DNA of 64,000 nt from CAVTND01 sp963735955 (GTDB lineage: Bacteria; Pseudomonadota; Gammaproteobacteria; Burkholderiales; Burkholderiaceae_F): the NCBI GenBank assembly GCA_963735955.1, contig CAVTND010000024.1:1-64000 (forward strand), in the 5' to 3' direction. Positions 8,839 through 17,353 of this stretch are shown here, in pieces (within the stretch, counting starts at the first letter, position 1; the number at the start of each line of letters is the position of its first letter). The notes below the pieces were generated by a model that was not told where the DNA came from, searched no databases, and saw only the letters and a list, made by a program, of their open reading frames with translations. Made by a program: the position numbers and the translations under genes.

Positions 8839-9975
8839 TCACGCGGCGACCGGCTTGAGCATCGCGCCGGCGGGTATCTCGCCGGTTTGCAGATAGCGCC
8901 ACAGCGCGATCGCCAGACGCCGCGCCAGCGCCACGATGCCCACTCGCCGCATGCGTTTGCCTGCAGTGGCGAAGCGCCGGTTGAACCATTCGGTCAGGGC
9001 GCTCGTCGGCTGCAGGCTCAGCCACTTCCAGGCGAGCTCGACCAGCAACGCGCGCGCACGGCGGTTACCGGCCTTGCTGATGCCCTGCTCGATCTGGCTG
9101 TCGCCGCTGGCGTAGGGCGTGGGCGCCAGACCCAGGCAGCCGGCCAGCTCGCGTCGGTTGGCAAAGCGCCGCCAACCGAACAACTCCTTGACCAGCACCC
9201 AGGCGCCCCGCGGTCCAATGGCGCGCAACCGGCTCAGCTGCGCCACCAGCGGCTGCTGGCCATCGGCCAGTGCCTGGCGCCGCGCAGTCTCCAGCGCCCT
9301 GATCTGCTGCTTGACCAGCGCCAGCCGCGCGCTCTCGCGCTCGATCTCCGCGCGCAGCAGCGGCGGCACCTGGGCGCCGTGACGCTCCCACCAGGCCGCC
9401 CAGTCACGCCCGCCGATGACCAGCTGCGGGCGCAGGTTGTGCAGCACCAGCAGCGAGCCAATGCGGTTGGTGTGCGCAATGCGCTCATGCATCAGCCGCT
9501 CGAGCTCGCGGTGCACGCGCCGCGCGTCCTCATCCTCAGCCGTCGGCTCGTGCAGCACCGACCAGACGCGCTCGCCCGCATGGTGTCGCAGCAGCATCGC
9601 CAGCAGCTTGTCACCATCAAGCCGATCGGTCTTGGCCCGCCTGGCGTGCCGGTTGACCTCAATGCTGGCCGAGTCCACTACGATGTTGTCGATTCCTTGC
9701 TCACGCAGCCAGCGGTGCAGCCACCAGCCGTCGCGGCCAGCTTCGTAGCAACTGTGCACCGGCGCGCTCCCCGGCAGCCGGCAGCGCCCCCGCGCCTTAG
9801 CGATGCACGTCAGAACGTCGGCCTGCGCCCCAGCGTTCACCGTATACCGGCTCGCCCCGCGCCGGCCGTCGCTCAGCGTCAGTGTCCAGCGTTTGTCGCC
9901 CAGCTCGAAGCTCAGGTACAGCTCCGTGCCGGTTGTCGTATCGTTGCCGCGAAGGACTGTCTCGGGTGTCGTCAT
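8839..9975 (-). CDS. IS110-family transposase
   Basis: This intact 378-residue recombinase has the IS110 layout. An N-terminal RuvC-like DEDD domain carries the first Asp in SFELGDKRW, Glu in CYEAGRDGW and Asp residues in RAKTDRLDGDKLL. A coiled middle region follows, then the C-terminal Transposase_20 domain (RAIGPRGAWVLVKELFGWRRF, GCLGLAPTPYASGDSQ, ISKAGNRRAR). A perfect AAGGAG ribosome site lies 7 bases before ATG at 9975. IS110 enzymes lack classical inverted ends, and I could not fix the element limits. The gene sits between the peptidase E relic and the RND pump. Upstream only 138 bp separate it from the RND stop codon, so the larger noncoding flank is on the downstream side. Confidence 0.9.
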   Translation of the reverse strand: MTTPETVLRGNDTTTGTELYLSFELGDKRWTLTLSDGRRGASRYTVNAGAQADVLTCIAKARGRCRLPGSAPVHSCYEAGRDGWWLHRWLREQGIDNIVVDSASIEVNRHARRAKTDRLDGDKLLAMLLRHHAGERVWSVLHEPTAEDEDARRVHRELERLMHERIAHTNRIGSLLVLHNLRPQLVIGGRDWAAWWERHGAQVPPLLRAEIERESARLALVKQQIRALETARRQALADGQQPLVAQLSRLRAIGPRGAWVLVKELFGWRRFANRRELAGCLGLAPTPYASGDSQIEQGISKAGNRRARALLVELAWKWLSLQPTSALTEWFNRRFATAGKRMRRVGIVALARRLAIALWRYLQTGEIPAGAMLKPVAA

Positions 9976-10113
9976 TTCCGTACTCCTTGGCTAGAGGATT
10001 GGAAACACCGTTGTAGCTCAGCGGTGCGCCGCTTGAGCAGTCCTTCATAGAATCTAAGGGGCGAATCTAGTCCGCCTGGGAGACGTCGAATACTGAGTTT
10101 TTCCCGCGCAACT

Positions 10114-13100
10114 TCAGGCTGCGGGCGCAGTCTCGCGCTTTACCCTGAACCAGGCCGCGTACAGCGCGGGCAGGGACAGCAGGGTCAGAGCGGTGGCAAC
10201 CAGGAGTCCGCCCATGATGGCGATCGCCATCGGTCCCCAGAAGGTGCTGCGCGACAGCGGGATCATCGCCAGCACAGCCGCTGCGGCAGTCAGCATGATC
10301 GGCCGGAATCGCCGTACCGCCGCTTCGACGATCGCATCCCACTGCGCCATGCCGGCAGTGCGGTTGCGTTCGATCTGATCGACCAGAATCACCGAGTTGC
10401 GGATGATCATGCCGAACAGCGCGATCACGCCGAGCTGGGCGACGAAGCCGAATGGCCTCTGGAACATGAGCAGGCCCAGCGCTGCACCGATGATGCCGAG
10501 CGGCCCGGTCAGGAACACCAGCATCGAGCGCGGGAAAGAATGCAGCTGCATCATCAACAGCGTGAAGACGATGAACAGCATCAGCGGCACGTTCACCAGC
10601 ATCGAGCCAACCGCCTTGTTCGATTCCTCCGCTGCGCCGGCGATGACGATTGCATAGTCGGGGGGCAGCGACTTGCGCAGCGCCACCATCGCCGGGTCGG
10701 CGTTGACCTGCGAAGAGACGGTCGGACCCTGGATGCCATCGCGCACCTCGCTCTGCACCGTGATGGCGAAATCGCGGTTCTGGCGCCAGACCACGCCGGG
10801 CTCCCACCCGAACTCGATCTTCACCAACTGCGACAGCGGCACCGAGCGGCCCGACGAGGTTGCGATATTCGCCTCGGCCAGGCGCGACATTACGGCCCGC
10901 TCGTCGGCAGGCTGGCGCAGCACGATGTCGATCAGCTGGTCGCCCTCGCGAAACTGGCCGATCGTCGTTCCCGACAGGATGGTCTGCGAGGCGCGCGCCA
11001 GATTCTGCGAGGAAACTCCAAGGGCGCGCGCGCGATCCTGGTCGAGCGTCAGCTTCATCTGCTTGACGCTCTCGTTCCAGTTGTCGTTGACTCCGCGCGT
11101 GTTCGGATTGGCGCGCATGACCTCCTTGACCTGGTCGGCCAGTGCGCGCACGGTCCGCGCGTCCGGGCCCTGAACGCGAAACTGCACCGGATACTGGACC
11201 GGCGGCCCGTTGGGCAAGAGCTTCACGCGTCCCCGCAGGTTGGGGAAGTCGGTGCGAAACAGTTCGATGATCTTCAGCCGCAGCGAGTCGCGCGCTTCAA
11301 TGCTCTTCGGCGTGATGACCACCTGGGCCAGATTGGTGTTGTTGAACTGCGCATCCTGCGGCAGATAGAACCGCGGCGCTCCGTTGCCGATATAGCTGAC
11401 GTACCAGTCCAGTTCAGGCTGCCGACCGAGCCAGGACTCGAACGCCCGGGTCTCGGTCTCGGTCGCTGCGACACTCGAACCTTCCGGCAGCCAGAGGTCG
11501 ATCACCAGCTCGGGCCGGCTCGAGTCCGGAAAGAACTGCTGCTCGATGAACCGAAACCCGAATATTCCGAGTGCCAGCGCAGCGATCGTCAGCAATACGA
11601 CGGTCTTGCGCCACATGACACAGCGGTCCACAAGAGCGCGAAAGCGTGCGTAAAACGGCGTAGTGAACAGCTCCATCTCGCTGTGGCTGCCGGTGCGCTG
11701 GCGGCCTTTCAGGAGCCACACGCCGAGCAGCGGCACAAACAGCACGGCCACGAACCATGAGATCACCAGCGCGAGGCCAGTCACCGCAAAAATGGAAAAC
11801 GTGTACTCCCCGGAACTCGACTTGGCGAGGGCGATCGGCAGAAAGCCCGCCGCCGTGATCAGGGTTCCGGTCAGCATCGGAAATGCGGTTGACTCGTACA
11901 TGAAGGTGACGGCGGCCGCCTTGTCCAGTCCCTCCTCCAGCTTGCGTACCATCATTTCGACCGCAATGATCGCGTCGTCGACCAGCAGTCCGAGCGCAAC
12001 GATCAGCGCGCCGAGGGATATCTTGTGCAGGTTGATGTCGAACAGCCACATGAACAGCATCGTGATCGCCAGCACCAGCGGAATCGTCGCGAGCACCACC
12101 AGTCCCGGACCGGGATCGATCCGCAGCGGGCGGGTGTGCAGGCCCAGGCTGAGGAAGGACACCGCCAGCACCACCGCCAGCGCTTCAAACAGGACCCGCA
12201 GGAACTCGTTGACCGAACGCGCCACCGCACGCGGCTGATCGGCGATCTTGACCATGTCGATGCCAACGGGCAGCCTCGACTCCAGCCGTCGCTCCGCGGT
12301 GGCAAGGTCCTTGCCGAGCTGGATGATGTCGCCGCCCTTGATCATCGACACGCCCAGGCCGATCACCTCGCGTCCGGGCTGGCCGCTCAAGCCTGACCGC
12401 ATCTTGTCGCGCGGCGGGTCGATGTAGCCGCGCGTCACCGTGGCAATGTCGGACAGTTTGTAGGCCAGACCATTGGCGCGAATCGGCAGCGCCCGTACTT
12501 CCTCGACTGCGCGAAACTCGCCGCTGATGCGCACCTGCACGTTTTCATTCGGCAACTGCAGCACGCCGGCGCCCTCGATCGCGTTCTGCGAGCCAATCTG
12601 TGCCGCGAGCTGGGTTACGTCAAGCCCGAGCTGGGCGAGCTTCTTGTGAGAGATCTCGATATAGACCTTTTCATCCTGCACGCCGAACAGGTCGACCTTC
12701 GAAACGTTTGGCACCTTCAGCAGTTCCTGCCGCGCGCCTTCAACGTAGTCCTTCAACTCGCGGTAGGAAAACCCGTCCGCTGAGAAGGCGAACATCACGC
12801 CGTAGACGTCGCCGAACTCGTCGTTGAAAAACGGCCCGATCACACCGGCCGGGAGCGTGCCGCGGATGTCACCGATCTTCTTGCGCACCGTGTACCAGGC
12901 ATCGCTCGTTTCGCGCGGCGTCGCGATGTCCTTCACATAGACAAATATCGTGGTCTCGCCGGGCTTGCTGAAGGAGCGGATCTTGTCGACACGTGGCGTT
13001 TCCTGCAGCTTCTTCTCGAGCTTGTCTGTGACCTGCTCGGCCATCTGTGTCGCGGTCGCGCCCGGCCAGTAGGCGCGCACCAGCATCGCGCGGAACGTGA

Positions 13101-13245
13101 ACGGCGGATCCTCGTCCTGTCCCAGGCTGGTGAAGGCGAACGCTCCACCGACCAGCAGAGCCAGCATCAGGTAGCGCAGCAGCGGTTGTTGCCCGAGCGC
13201 CCATGCCGACAGGTTGAAGCGGCCGGCGCGCGGCGCGGCGTCCAC
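10114..13245 (-). CDS. RND multidrug efflux permease (AcrB/HAE1-like)
   Basis: This full-length 1043-residue inner membrane RND transporter uses the proton gradient to export substrates through an adaptor and an outer membrane channel. The N-terminal helix is followed by the first large periplasmic loop. The TM4 region LGLLVDDAIIAVE carries the adjacent Asp pair needed for proton translocation. A second periplasmic loop (about 560-870) and the C-terminal membrane block (FGFVAQLGVIALFGMIIRNS) complete the duplicated architecture. Translation starts at GTG 13245, two bases after the adaptor stop. No outer membrane factor is encoded in this operon, so a TolC-like protein from elsewhere must serve. 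Confidence 0.92.
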   Translation of the reverse strand: MDAAPRAGRFNLSAWALGQQPLLRYLMLALLVGGAFAFTSLGQDEDPPFTFRAMLVRAYWPGATATQMAEQVTDKLEKKLQETPRVDKIRSFSKPGETTIFVYVKDIATPRETSDAWYTVRKKIGDIRGTLPAGVIGPFFNDEFGDVYGVMFAFSADGFSYRELKDYVEGARQELLKVPNVSKVDLFGVQDEKVYIEISHKKLAQLGLDVTQLAAQIGSQNAIEGAGVLQLPNENVQVRISGEFRAVEEVRALPIRANGLAYKLSDIATVTRGYIDPPRDKMRSGLSGQPGREVIGLGVSMIKGGDIIQLGKDLATAERRLESRLPVGIDMVKIADQPRAVARSVNEFLRVLFEALAVVLAVSFLSLGLHTRPLRIDPGPGLVVLATIPLVLAITMLFMWLFDINLHKISLGALIVALGLLVDDAIIAVEMMVRKLEEGLDKAAAVTFMYESTAFPMLTGTLITAAGFLPIALAKSSSGEYTFSIFAVTGLALVISWFVAVLFVPLLGVWLLKGRQRTGSHSEMELFTTPFYARFRALVDRCVMWRKTVVLLTIAALALGIFGFRFIEQQFFPDSSRPELVIDLWLPEGSSVAATETETRAFESWLGRQPELDWYVSYIGNGAPRFYLPQDAQFNNTNLAQVVITPKSIEARDSLRLKIIELFRTDFPNLRGRVKLLPNGPPVQYPVQFRVQGPDARTVRALADQVKEVMRANPNTRGVNDNWNESVKQMKLTLDQDRARALGVSSQNLARASQTILSGTTIGQFREGDQLIDIVLRQPADERAVMSRLAEANIATSSGRSVPLSQLVKIEFGWEPGVVWRQNRDFAITVQSEVRDGIQGPTVSSQVNADPAMVALRKSLPPDYAIVIAGAAEESNKAVGSMLVNVPLMLFIVFTLLMMQLHSFPRSMLVFLTGPLGIIGAALGLLMFQRPFGFVAQLGVIALFGMIIRNSVILVDQIERNRTAGMAQWDAIVEAAVRRFRPIMLTAAAAVLAMIPLSRSTFWGPMAIAIMGGLLVATALTLLSLPALYAAWFRVKRETAPAA

Positions 13246-13247
13246 GG

Positions 13248-14367
13248 CTAAACCTTCTTCTCAGGCTTGACCGTCGCTGGCAACGGCGGTGGCGAAGTCG
13301 AATCCGCATCGCCGAGCCGCTTGACCTTCTGGCCATCCTTCAACTGGTGCACTCCCGCACTGACCACCAAGTCACCGACCTTGACCCCGCGCGTGACAAG
13401 GACGTCGTTGCCTGCCACGTTGCCGACCTCAACGACAGTGCGTCGAACGGTGCTGCTTGCCGAGTCATACAGCCACACATGGGTCTTGCCGCCCTCGAGC
13501 AAGAGGGTCTGAGTCGGCAGGACCAGATCTGAAGACGCGAGCGGCACTTCAAACACCACCGCGGCAGTCATGCCGAGCGCCACCGTCGCCGGTGGGTCCA
13601 CCAAGGCGATCCTGGCCGGGAAAGTTCGCGTTGCCGGATCGGCCACCGGCGAGAGTTCGCGCAAATGGCCTTTGATCGGATTGCCTCCCGACCACAGTCG
13701 AACCTGAATTTCTTTTGCGGCACGCAGCAACTCCAGTTGCTGTTCGGGAATTGCGATCGCGACTTCCTTTTCGCCGGTGTTCGCGAGCCGCACGATCGAC
13801 TGGCCGGACGCGACCACCTGGCCGACTTCGGCATCGATCGCCGTCACCACGGCATCATGAGGCGCCCGCAGTACCGAGTATTCGGACTGGTTCGTCATCG
13901 CGCGCGCGCTGGCCTCGGCTTGCAGATAACGGGCTTCAGCGGCGTCCAGCGTCGCCTTGCGCCGCTCGAGGTCAGCAGACGAGATGAAACCCATGGTTTC
14001 GGAGTTCTTCGAAGCGTTTGTAGTCGGCGCGCTGCTGATTGCGTTCGACCGCGGCGGCCGCGAGAGCCGCCTGCGCCGATTGCTCGCTCAAGCGATAGTC
14101 CTGCGGATCGACGGTCGCCAGCGGCTGCCCGCTCTTCACCGCCTGCCCAACCTCGACCAGTCGCTTGGTGATGCGCCCGCCGATCTGGAATCCGGCGCGT
14201 GTTTCGACGCGCGGCCGAACTTCACCCGCGAACTCGGCTAGGGCCTTATTGGCAGAGGCCTGAACGGCGATAACACGCACCGGACGGACGTCTTCGGTGA
14301 CGGCGACAGGCTTGCTGCATGCGGCTAGCAAGCCAATGGCAAACAGTGAAAGGAAACGGCAGTGCAT
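13248..14367 (-). CDS. RND periplasmic adaptor lipoprotein, one frameshift
   Basis: This is the membrane fusion subunit of the RND pump encoded directly downstream. The N-terminal part has a signal peptide with lipobox LLAAC, so the mature protein is anchored by Cys 17. It contains a lipoyl half motif (GGRITKRLVEVGQAVKSGQPL) and the start of the alpha-hairpin. At about 13992 the frame shifts: EELRN must join MGFISSADLERRK by removal of one base, after which the hairpin, second lipoyl half, barrel and membrane-proximal domains run to 13248. The full length of about 372 residues is normal. The shift is probably an error because both halves are well preserved. Confidence 0.87.
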
Positions 14368-14411
14368 GCCGGGATCCAGTTAGGTGACCGGGAAGTGGCT
14401 GAACGTAAATA

Positions 14412-14425
14412 ACTGACCGGTCAGT
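14412..14425. promoter_or_regulatory. Perfect 14-bp palindrome, candidate TetR-family operator
   Basis: ACTGACCGGTCAGT lies 45 bp upstream of the adaptor start codon, in an AT-richer patch that fits a promoter. Palindromes of this kind (TGACCGGTCA core) are typical operators of TetR-family repressors controlling RND pumps. No TetR gene is present in the window, so the regulator must be encoded elsewhere or be missing. Confidence 0.6.
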
Positions 14426-14484
14426 AATATAGCCAGTGTTAGACAGGCAGGTCAACCTTTCTGATTGTCCACCCCGAAAACCAC

Positions 14485-14880
14485 CTAGACGAGAGCGCGC
14501 ACAGTAAAGATGCCGGCGATCGTCGCCAGAATCGAGCCCGCGACATGCGCACACCCGTGAAACAGCGCCGCCCCCCACTGCTCTGCCAGCAGCAGAGCCA
14601 CGCTTTCGGCCGAAAACGCTGAAAAAGTGGTCAGCCCACCGAGAAAACCGGTGACCACGATCAGTCGCCAGAACGGCGTGATCGCCGGGTTGGCGGCAAA
14701 CACCGCGACCGCGATGCCAATCAGATAGCCGCCAATCAGGTTGGACGACAGTGTTCCCAACGGCAGGCCTTCCAGTTTCGGATTCAGCCAATACGACAAG
14801 CCCCAACGCAACCAGGCGCCGACCACGGCGCCCAGCGCAATCGCCAGCAGCGCAGCGGATAGCGGCCCGTCACGCGTCAT
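14485..14880 (-). CDS. crcB: Fluoride exporter CrcB (Fluc)
   Basis: This 131-residue four-helix membrane protein forms a dual-topology dimeric fluoride channel that lowers cytoplasmic fluoride. Visible family motifs are GAWLRWGLSYW near the N-terminus, the Asn-containing LSSNLIGGYLIG helix, and GGLTTFSAFSAE, which contributes the Phe box and central ion site. The ATG at 14880 is preferred because it starts shortly before the first helix; it overlaps the moaE end by 11 bp. I see no fluoride riboswitch upstream, as expected for a gene inside a cluster. The association with molybdopterin genes is positional only. Confidence 0.9.
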   Translation of the reverse strand: MTRDGPLSAALLAIALGAVVGAWLRWGLSYWLNPKLEGLPLGTLSSNLIGGYLIGIAVAVFAANPAITPFWRLIVVTGFLGGLTTFSAFSAESVALLLAEQWGAALFHGCAHVAGSILATIAGIFTVRALV

Positions 14881-15373
14881 CGTCTTGCCGCGTATCGGTC
14901 GCCCAGCGTTCGCGCGCTGTGTCGTCGGACTCACGCGCATCGACCCAGCGCTCGCCGCCGCCAGTCGCCTCCTTCTTCCAGAACGGCGCCTCGGTTTTCA
15001 GATAGTCCATGATGAATTCACAGGCAGCGAATGCGTCGCCGCGATGCGCGCTGCTCACGACAACGAGCACGATTGGTTCCGATGGTCGAAGGGTTCCGAT
15101 TCGATGCACGACCAGTACGTCCAACAGCTTCCAGCGCTCCTTCGCCTGGGCAGCAATCGCCGCGAGCGACTTTTCCGTCATGCCCGGGTAATGCTCGAGC
15201 GTCATCGATGCAACGGCGTCACCTTCGTTGAGATCACGCACGACGCCGATGAAACATGCGATTGCACCAACACCGGCGCCAGCACCCGAACTCCCTCGGC
15301 GCAGGCGCTCTATCTCGACGCCCGGGTCAAACGGTTCGCGCTGGATGCGAACTGCCATGGCAACCCTAGCCAC
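14870..15373 (-). CDS. moaE: Molybdopterin synthase catalytic subunit MoaE
   Basis: MoaE pairs with thiocarboxylated MoaD to insert two sulfurs into cyclic pyranopterin monophosphate, making molybdopterin. The 167-residue protein shows FIGVVRDLNEGDAV, the LEHYPGM segment, the catalytic-region motif VVHRIGTLRPSEP, and SSAHRGDAFAACEFIMDYLK with the conserved Lys, then APFWKKE. The stretch after WKKEATGGG is a longer charged tail than usual. It overlaps moaD by 8 bp and is followed by crcB. A second Met five codons in (MAVRIQ) is an alternative start. Confidence 0.93.
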   Translation of the reverse strand: MARVAMAVRIQREPFDPGVEIERLRRGSSGAGAGVGAIACFIGVVRDLNEGDAVASMTLEHYPGMTEKSLAAIAAQAKERWKLLDVLVVHRIGTLRPSEPIVLVVVSSAHRGDAFAACEFIMDYLKTEAPFWKKEATGGGERWVDARESDDTARERWATDTRQDDDA

Positions 15374-15623
15374 CGGTCACGGGCGGAAAGAACGCAACTT
15401 CAGCGCCGGCCGAAAGTGCCGCCCCGTCGCCCACCATTTCCTGATCCAGGGCCGTGCGCAAACGGCGCGTTTCGGTCAACGCACCCGACCATGGCTCGCC
15501 GCGCGCGACCAGCCAGATCCGCAGTGCGCCGACCGTGGCGACACCATGTGGCAGTTCGAATTCGTCTTCGCCGCGCCCGATGCGCTCCCGCAGGGCAGCG
15601 AAGTAGCGCACGCGCACCTTCAT
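15366..15623 (-). CDS. moaD: Molybdopterin synthase sulfur carrier MoaD
   Basis: This 85-residue ubiquitin-like protein ends in the obligatory Gly-Gly, which is adenylated and converted to a thiocarboxylate for sulfur transfer to the MoaE site. It begins MKVRVRYFAALRERIG, the usual MoaD strand, and has the AFFPPVTGG terminus. It overlaps moeA by 4 bp upstream and moaE by 8 bp downstream, so the three genes are translationally coupled. Confidence 0.93.
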   Translation of the reverse strand: MKVRVRYFAALRERIGRGEDEFELPHGVATVGALRIWLVARGEPWSGALTETRRLRTALDQEMVGDGAALSAGAEVAFFPPVTGG

Positions 15624-16834
15624 GCCATCAGCTCCGCAAACGACAGGTATTGCACGGCATTGCCTCGTGTAATGGTCGCTCCGGCAGGATTGTCGACCAA
15701 GCCGTCGGCCCAGGCGGTCGAAGTCAGAACTGCCGAATTCTGGTTCGCATACAGATCGAGGCCGCCAGCTGAGTTGCGACGCACGCGCAGAAACTCACGC
15801 CGCTTGTCGGCGCGCGGCCAGTCGAAATCGGCGCGCATCGGTACCCGCTTGGGCGTGATGTCCTGCACTCCCTGGCGACGCAGGATGAATGGCCGGGCAA
15901 ACAGCAGGAAGGTCACGAAACTCGACACCGGGTTGCCCGGCAGGCCGATGAAGGGAACTTTGCGCACTTGTCCGTGCGCCAGCGGCTTGCCCGGCTTCAT
16001 CGCGATCTGCCACAACTCGAGCCTGCCCTCGGCCTGCACCGCAGCCTTGACATGATCCTCCTCGCCGACCGAGACGCCACCCGAGGAAATGATCAGGTCG
16101 GCATCTTCCGCGGCGCGGACCATGGCACTGCGGGTCGAATCGAGCCGATCGGGCACGATGCCAAGATCGACGACCACACATCCCAATCGCTCGAGAAGCG
16201 CGCGCAGCATGAACCGGTTCGAGTTATAGATCCGGCCCGGCGGCAAGGGATCGCCGGGCATGACGAGCTCGTCGCCCGTGAAGAAGGTGGCCACCCGCAG
16301 TTTCCTGTGCACCTCGAGATTCGCGGCGCCGACCGAACCAGCCAGCCCGCAATCCTGCGGCCGCAGCCGCGTTCCCGCAGGAAGCACCGTGGCGCCAGCG
16401 CGGACGTCGGAGCCGGCGCGACGGATCCATGCGCCGATCTTCGGTGCTTCGAGCAGGGTGACGGCTTCGCCGCTCAGTTCGCAGGCTTCCTGCATGACGA
16501 TGGCATCGGCGCCAGCGGGCACTGGCGCGCCGGTGAAGATCCGGGCGGCGCTGCCCAGCGCAAGCGGCGTGCCAACTCGGCCCGCGGCGATACGCTGACT
16601 GACGCGCAGCGTGGTCGGAACCGTCGCTACGTCGGCTGCGCGCACGGCGTAGCCATCCATCTCCGAGTTATCGAGCGGCGGCACATCAATCGTCGACACC
16701 AGTGGTGTCGCGAGAACGCGGCCGGCGGCCGCCAGCGTCGGAACTGTGTCAGTAGCCGTTGTTGGGGCGGCATTGGCGAGCAGTGCTGCCAATGCGTCTT
16801 CGACAGTTGCAAGTGCAGGAGAAGAAGGAGCCAT
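15620..16834 (-). CDS. moeA: Molybdopterin molybdotransferase MoeA
   Basis: MoeA ligates molybdate to adenylated molybdopterin in the last step of Mo-cofactor synthesis. The 404-residue protein has the N-terminal domain with NSEMDGYAVRAADV, the substrate motif FTGAPVPAGADAIVMQE, the MoCF_biosynth domain with TGDELVMPGDPLPPGRIYNSN and the ISSGGVSVGEEDHVK loop, GLPGNPVSSFVTF, and a C-terminal beta-barrel. The length is standard. It lies 9 bp after mobB and overlaps moaD. Moa A/B/C are not in the window. Confidence 0.95.
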   Translation of the reverse strand: MAPSSPALATVEDALAALLANAAPTTATDTVPTLAAAGRVLATPLVSTIDVPPLDNSEMDGYAVRAADVATVPTTLRVSQRIAAGRVGTPLALGSAARIFTGAPVPAGADAIVMQEACELSGEAVTLLEAPKIGAWIRRAGSDVRAGATVLPAGTRLRPQDCGLAGSVGAANLEVHRKLRVATFFTGDELVMPGDPLPPGRIYNSNRFMLRALLERLGCVVVDLGIVPDRLDSTRSAMVRAAEDADLIISSGGVSVGEEDHVKAAVQAEGRLELWQIAMKPGKPLAHGQVRKVPFIGLPGNPVSSFVTFLLFARPFILRRQGVQDITPKRVPMRADFDWPRADKRREFLRVRRNSAGGLDLYANQNSAVLTSTAWADGLVDNPAGATITRGNAVQYLSFAELMA

Positions 16835-16843
16835 GCCGCGAGT

Positions 16844-17353
16844 TTACGCAGGCGTTTGGCCATCGAGTTCCAGACGCCGCGCGATGAACTCCGCAATGGA
16901 TGGCGGATGATTGAGATCGAGCAGTGGCAGCTGAGTGTCGACCCGGTAATCGGCGGCGACTGCGATCACGTTCGGGTCGTGAGGAAAGATTGCCGGCTCG
17001 ACGGCGTTGGCACGGCGCACCTCGATACGCGGCAGATGGCCCTCGCTCTTGAATCCCTCGATGATGACCAGGTCGCACGGCGCAAGCTGGGCGAGCAGTT
17101 CGTCCAGCGATGCCGGTCCGCCCGGTGTTTCCGTCAACAGGGCCCAGCGGCGGCCGGTGGCAATCAACACCTGGTCGGCGCCTGCCTCGCGGTAACGAAA
17201 CGAGTCCTTGCCAGGCCGGTCCATGTCAAACCCGTGATGTGCATTCTTGATCGCCGAAACCGTCAGCCCGCGCGCGCGAAACAATGGGACCAGCCGCTCG
17301 ATCAGCGTGGTCTTGCCGCTGTTCGAGTAACCGATGAAACCGATCGTCTTCAC
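16844..17353 (-). CDS. mobB: Molybdopterin-guanine dinucleotide biosynthesis protein MobB
   Basis: MobB is a GTP-binding accessory protein for conversion of Mo-molybdopterin to the guanine dinucleotide form. The 169-residue product carries the Walker A motif GYSNSGKTTLIERL at its start, the HHGFDMDRPGKDSFRYREAGA motif, and a DLVIIEGFKSE Walker B-like segment. I chose the GTG at 17353, which overlaps the thrC stop (GTGA), because the fold begins immediately there; an upstream extension would have atypical sequence. Coupling to thrC makes the Mo-cofactor genes part of the threonine transcript. Confidence 0.9.
   Translation of the reverse strand: MKTIGFIGYSNSGKTTLIERLVPLFRARGLTVSAIKNAHHGFDMDRPGKDSFRYREAGADQVLIATGRRWALLTETPGGPASLDELLAQLAPCDLVIIEGFKSEGHLPRIEVRRANAVEPAIFPHDPNVIAVAADYRVDTQLPLLDLNHPPSIAEFIARRLELDGQTPA

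Noticed and set aside
8566..10050. 494-codon plus-strand open frame over the IS110 transposase
   Set aside because: Antisense to a clear transposase with all catalytic motifs; the translation has no domain signature.
14430..14900. Fluoride riboswitch for crcB
   Set aside because: crcB overlaps moaE upstream, and nothing resembling the conserved riboswitch pseudoknot was seen; crcB is simply embedded in the operon.
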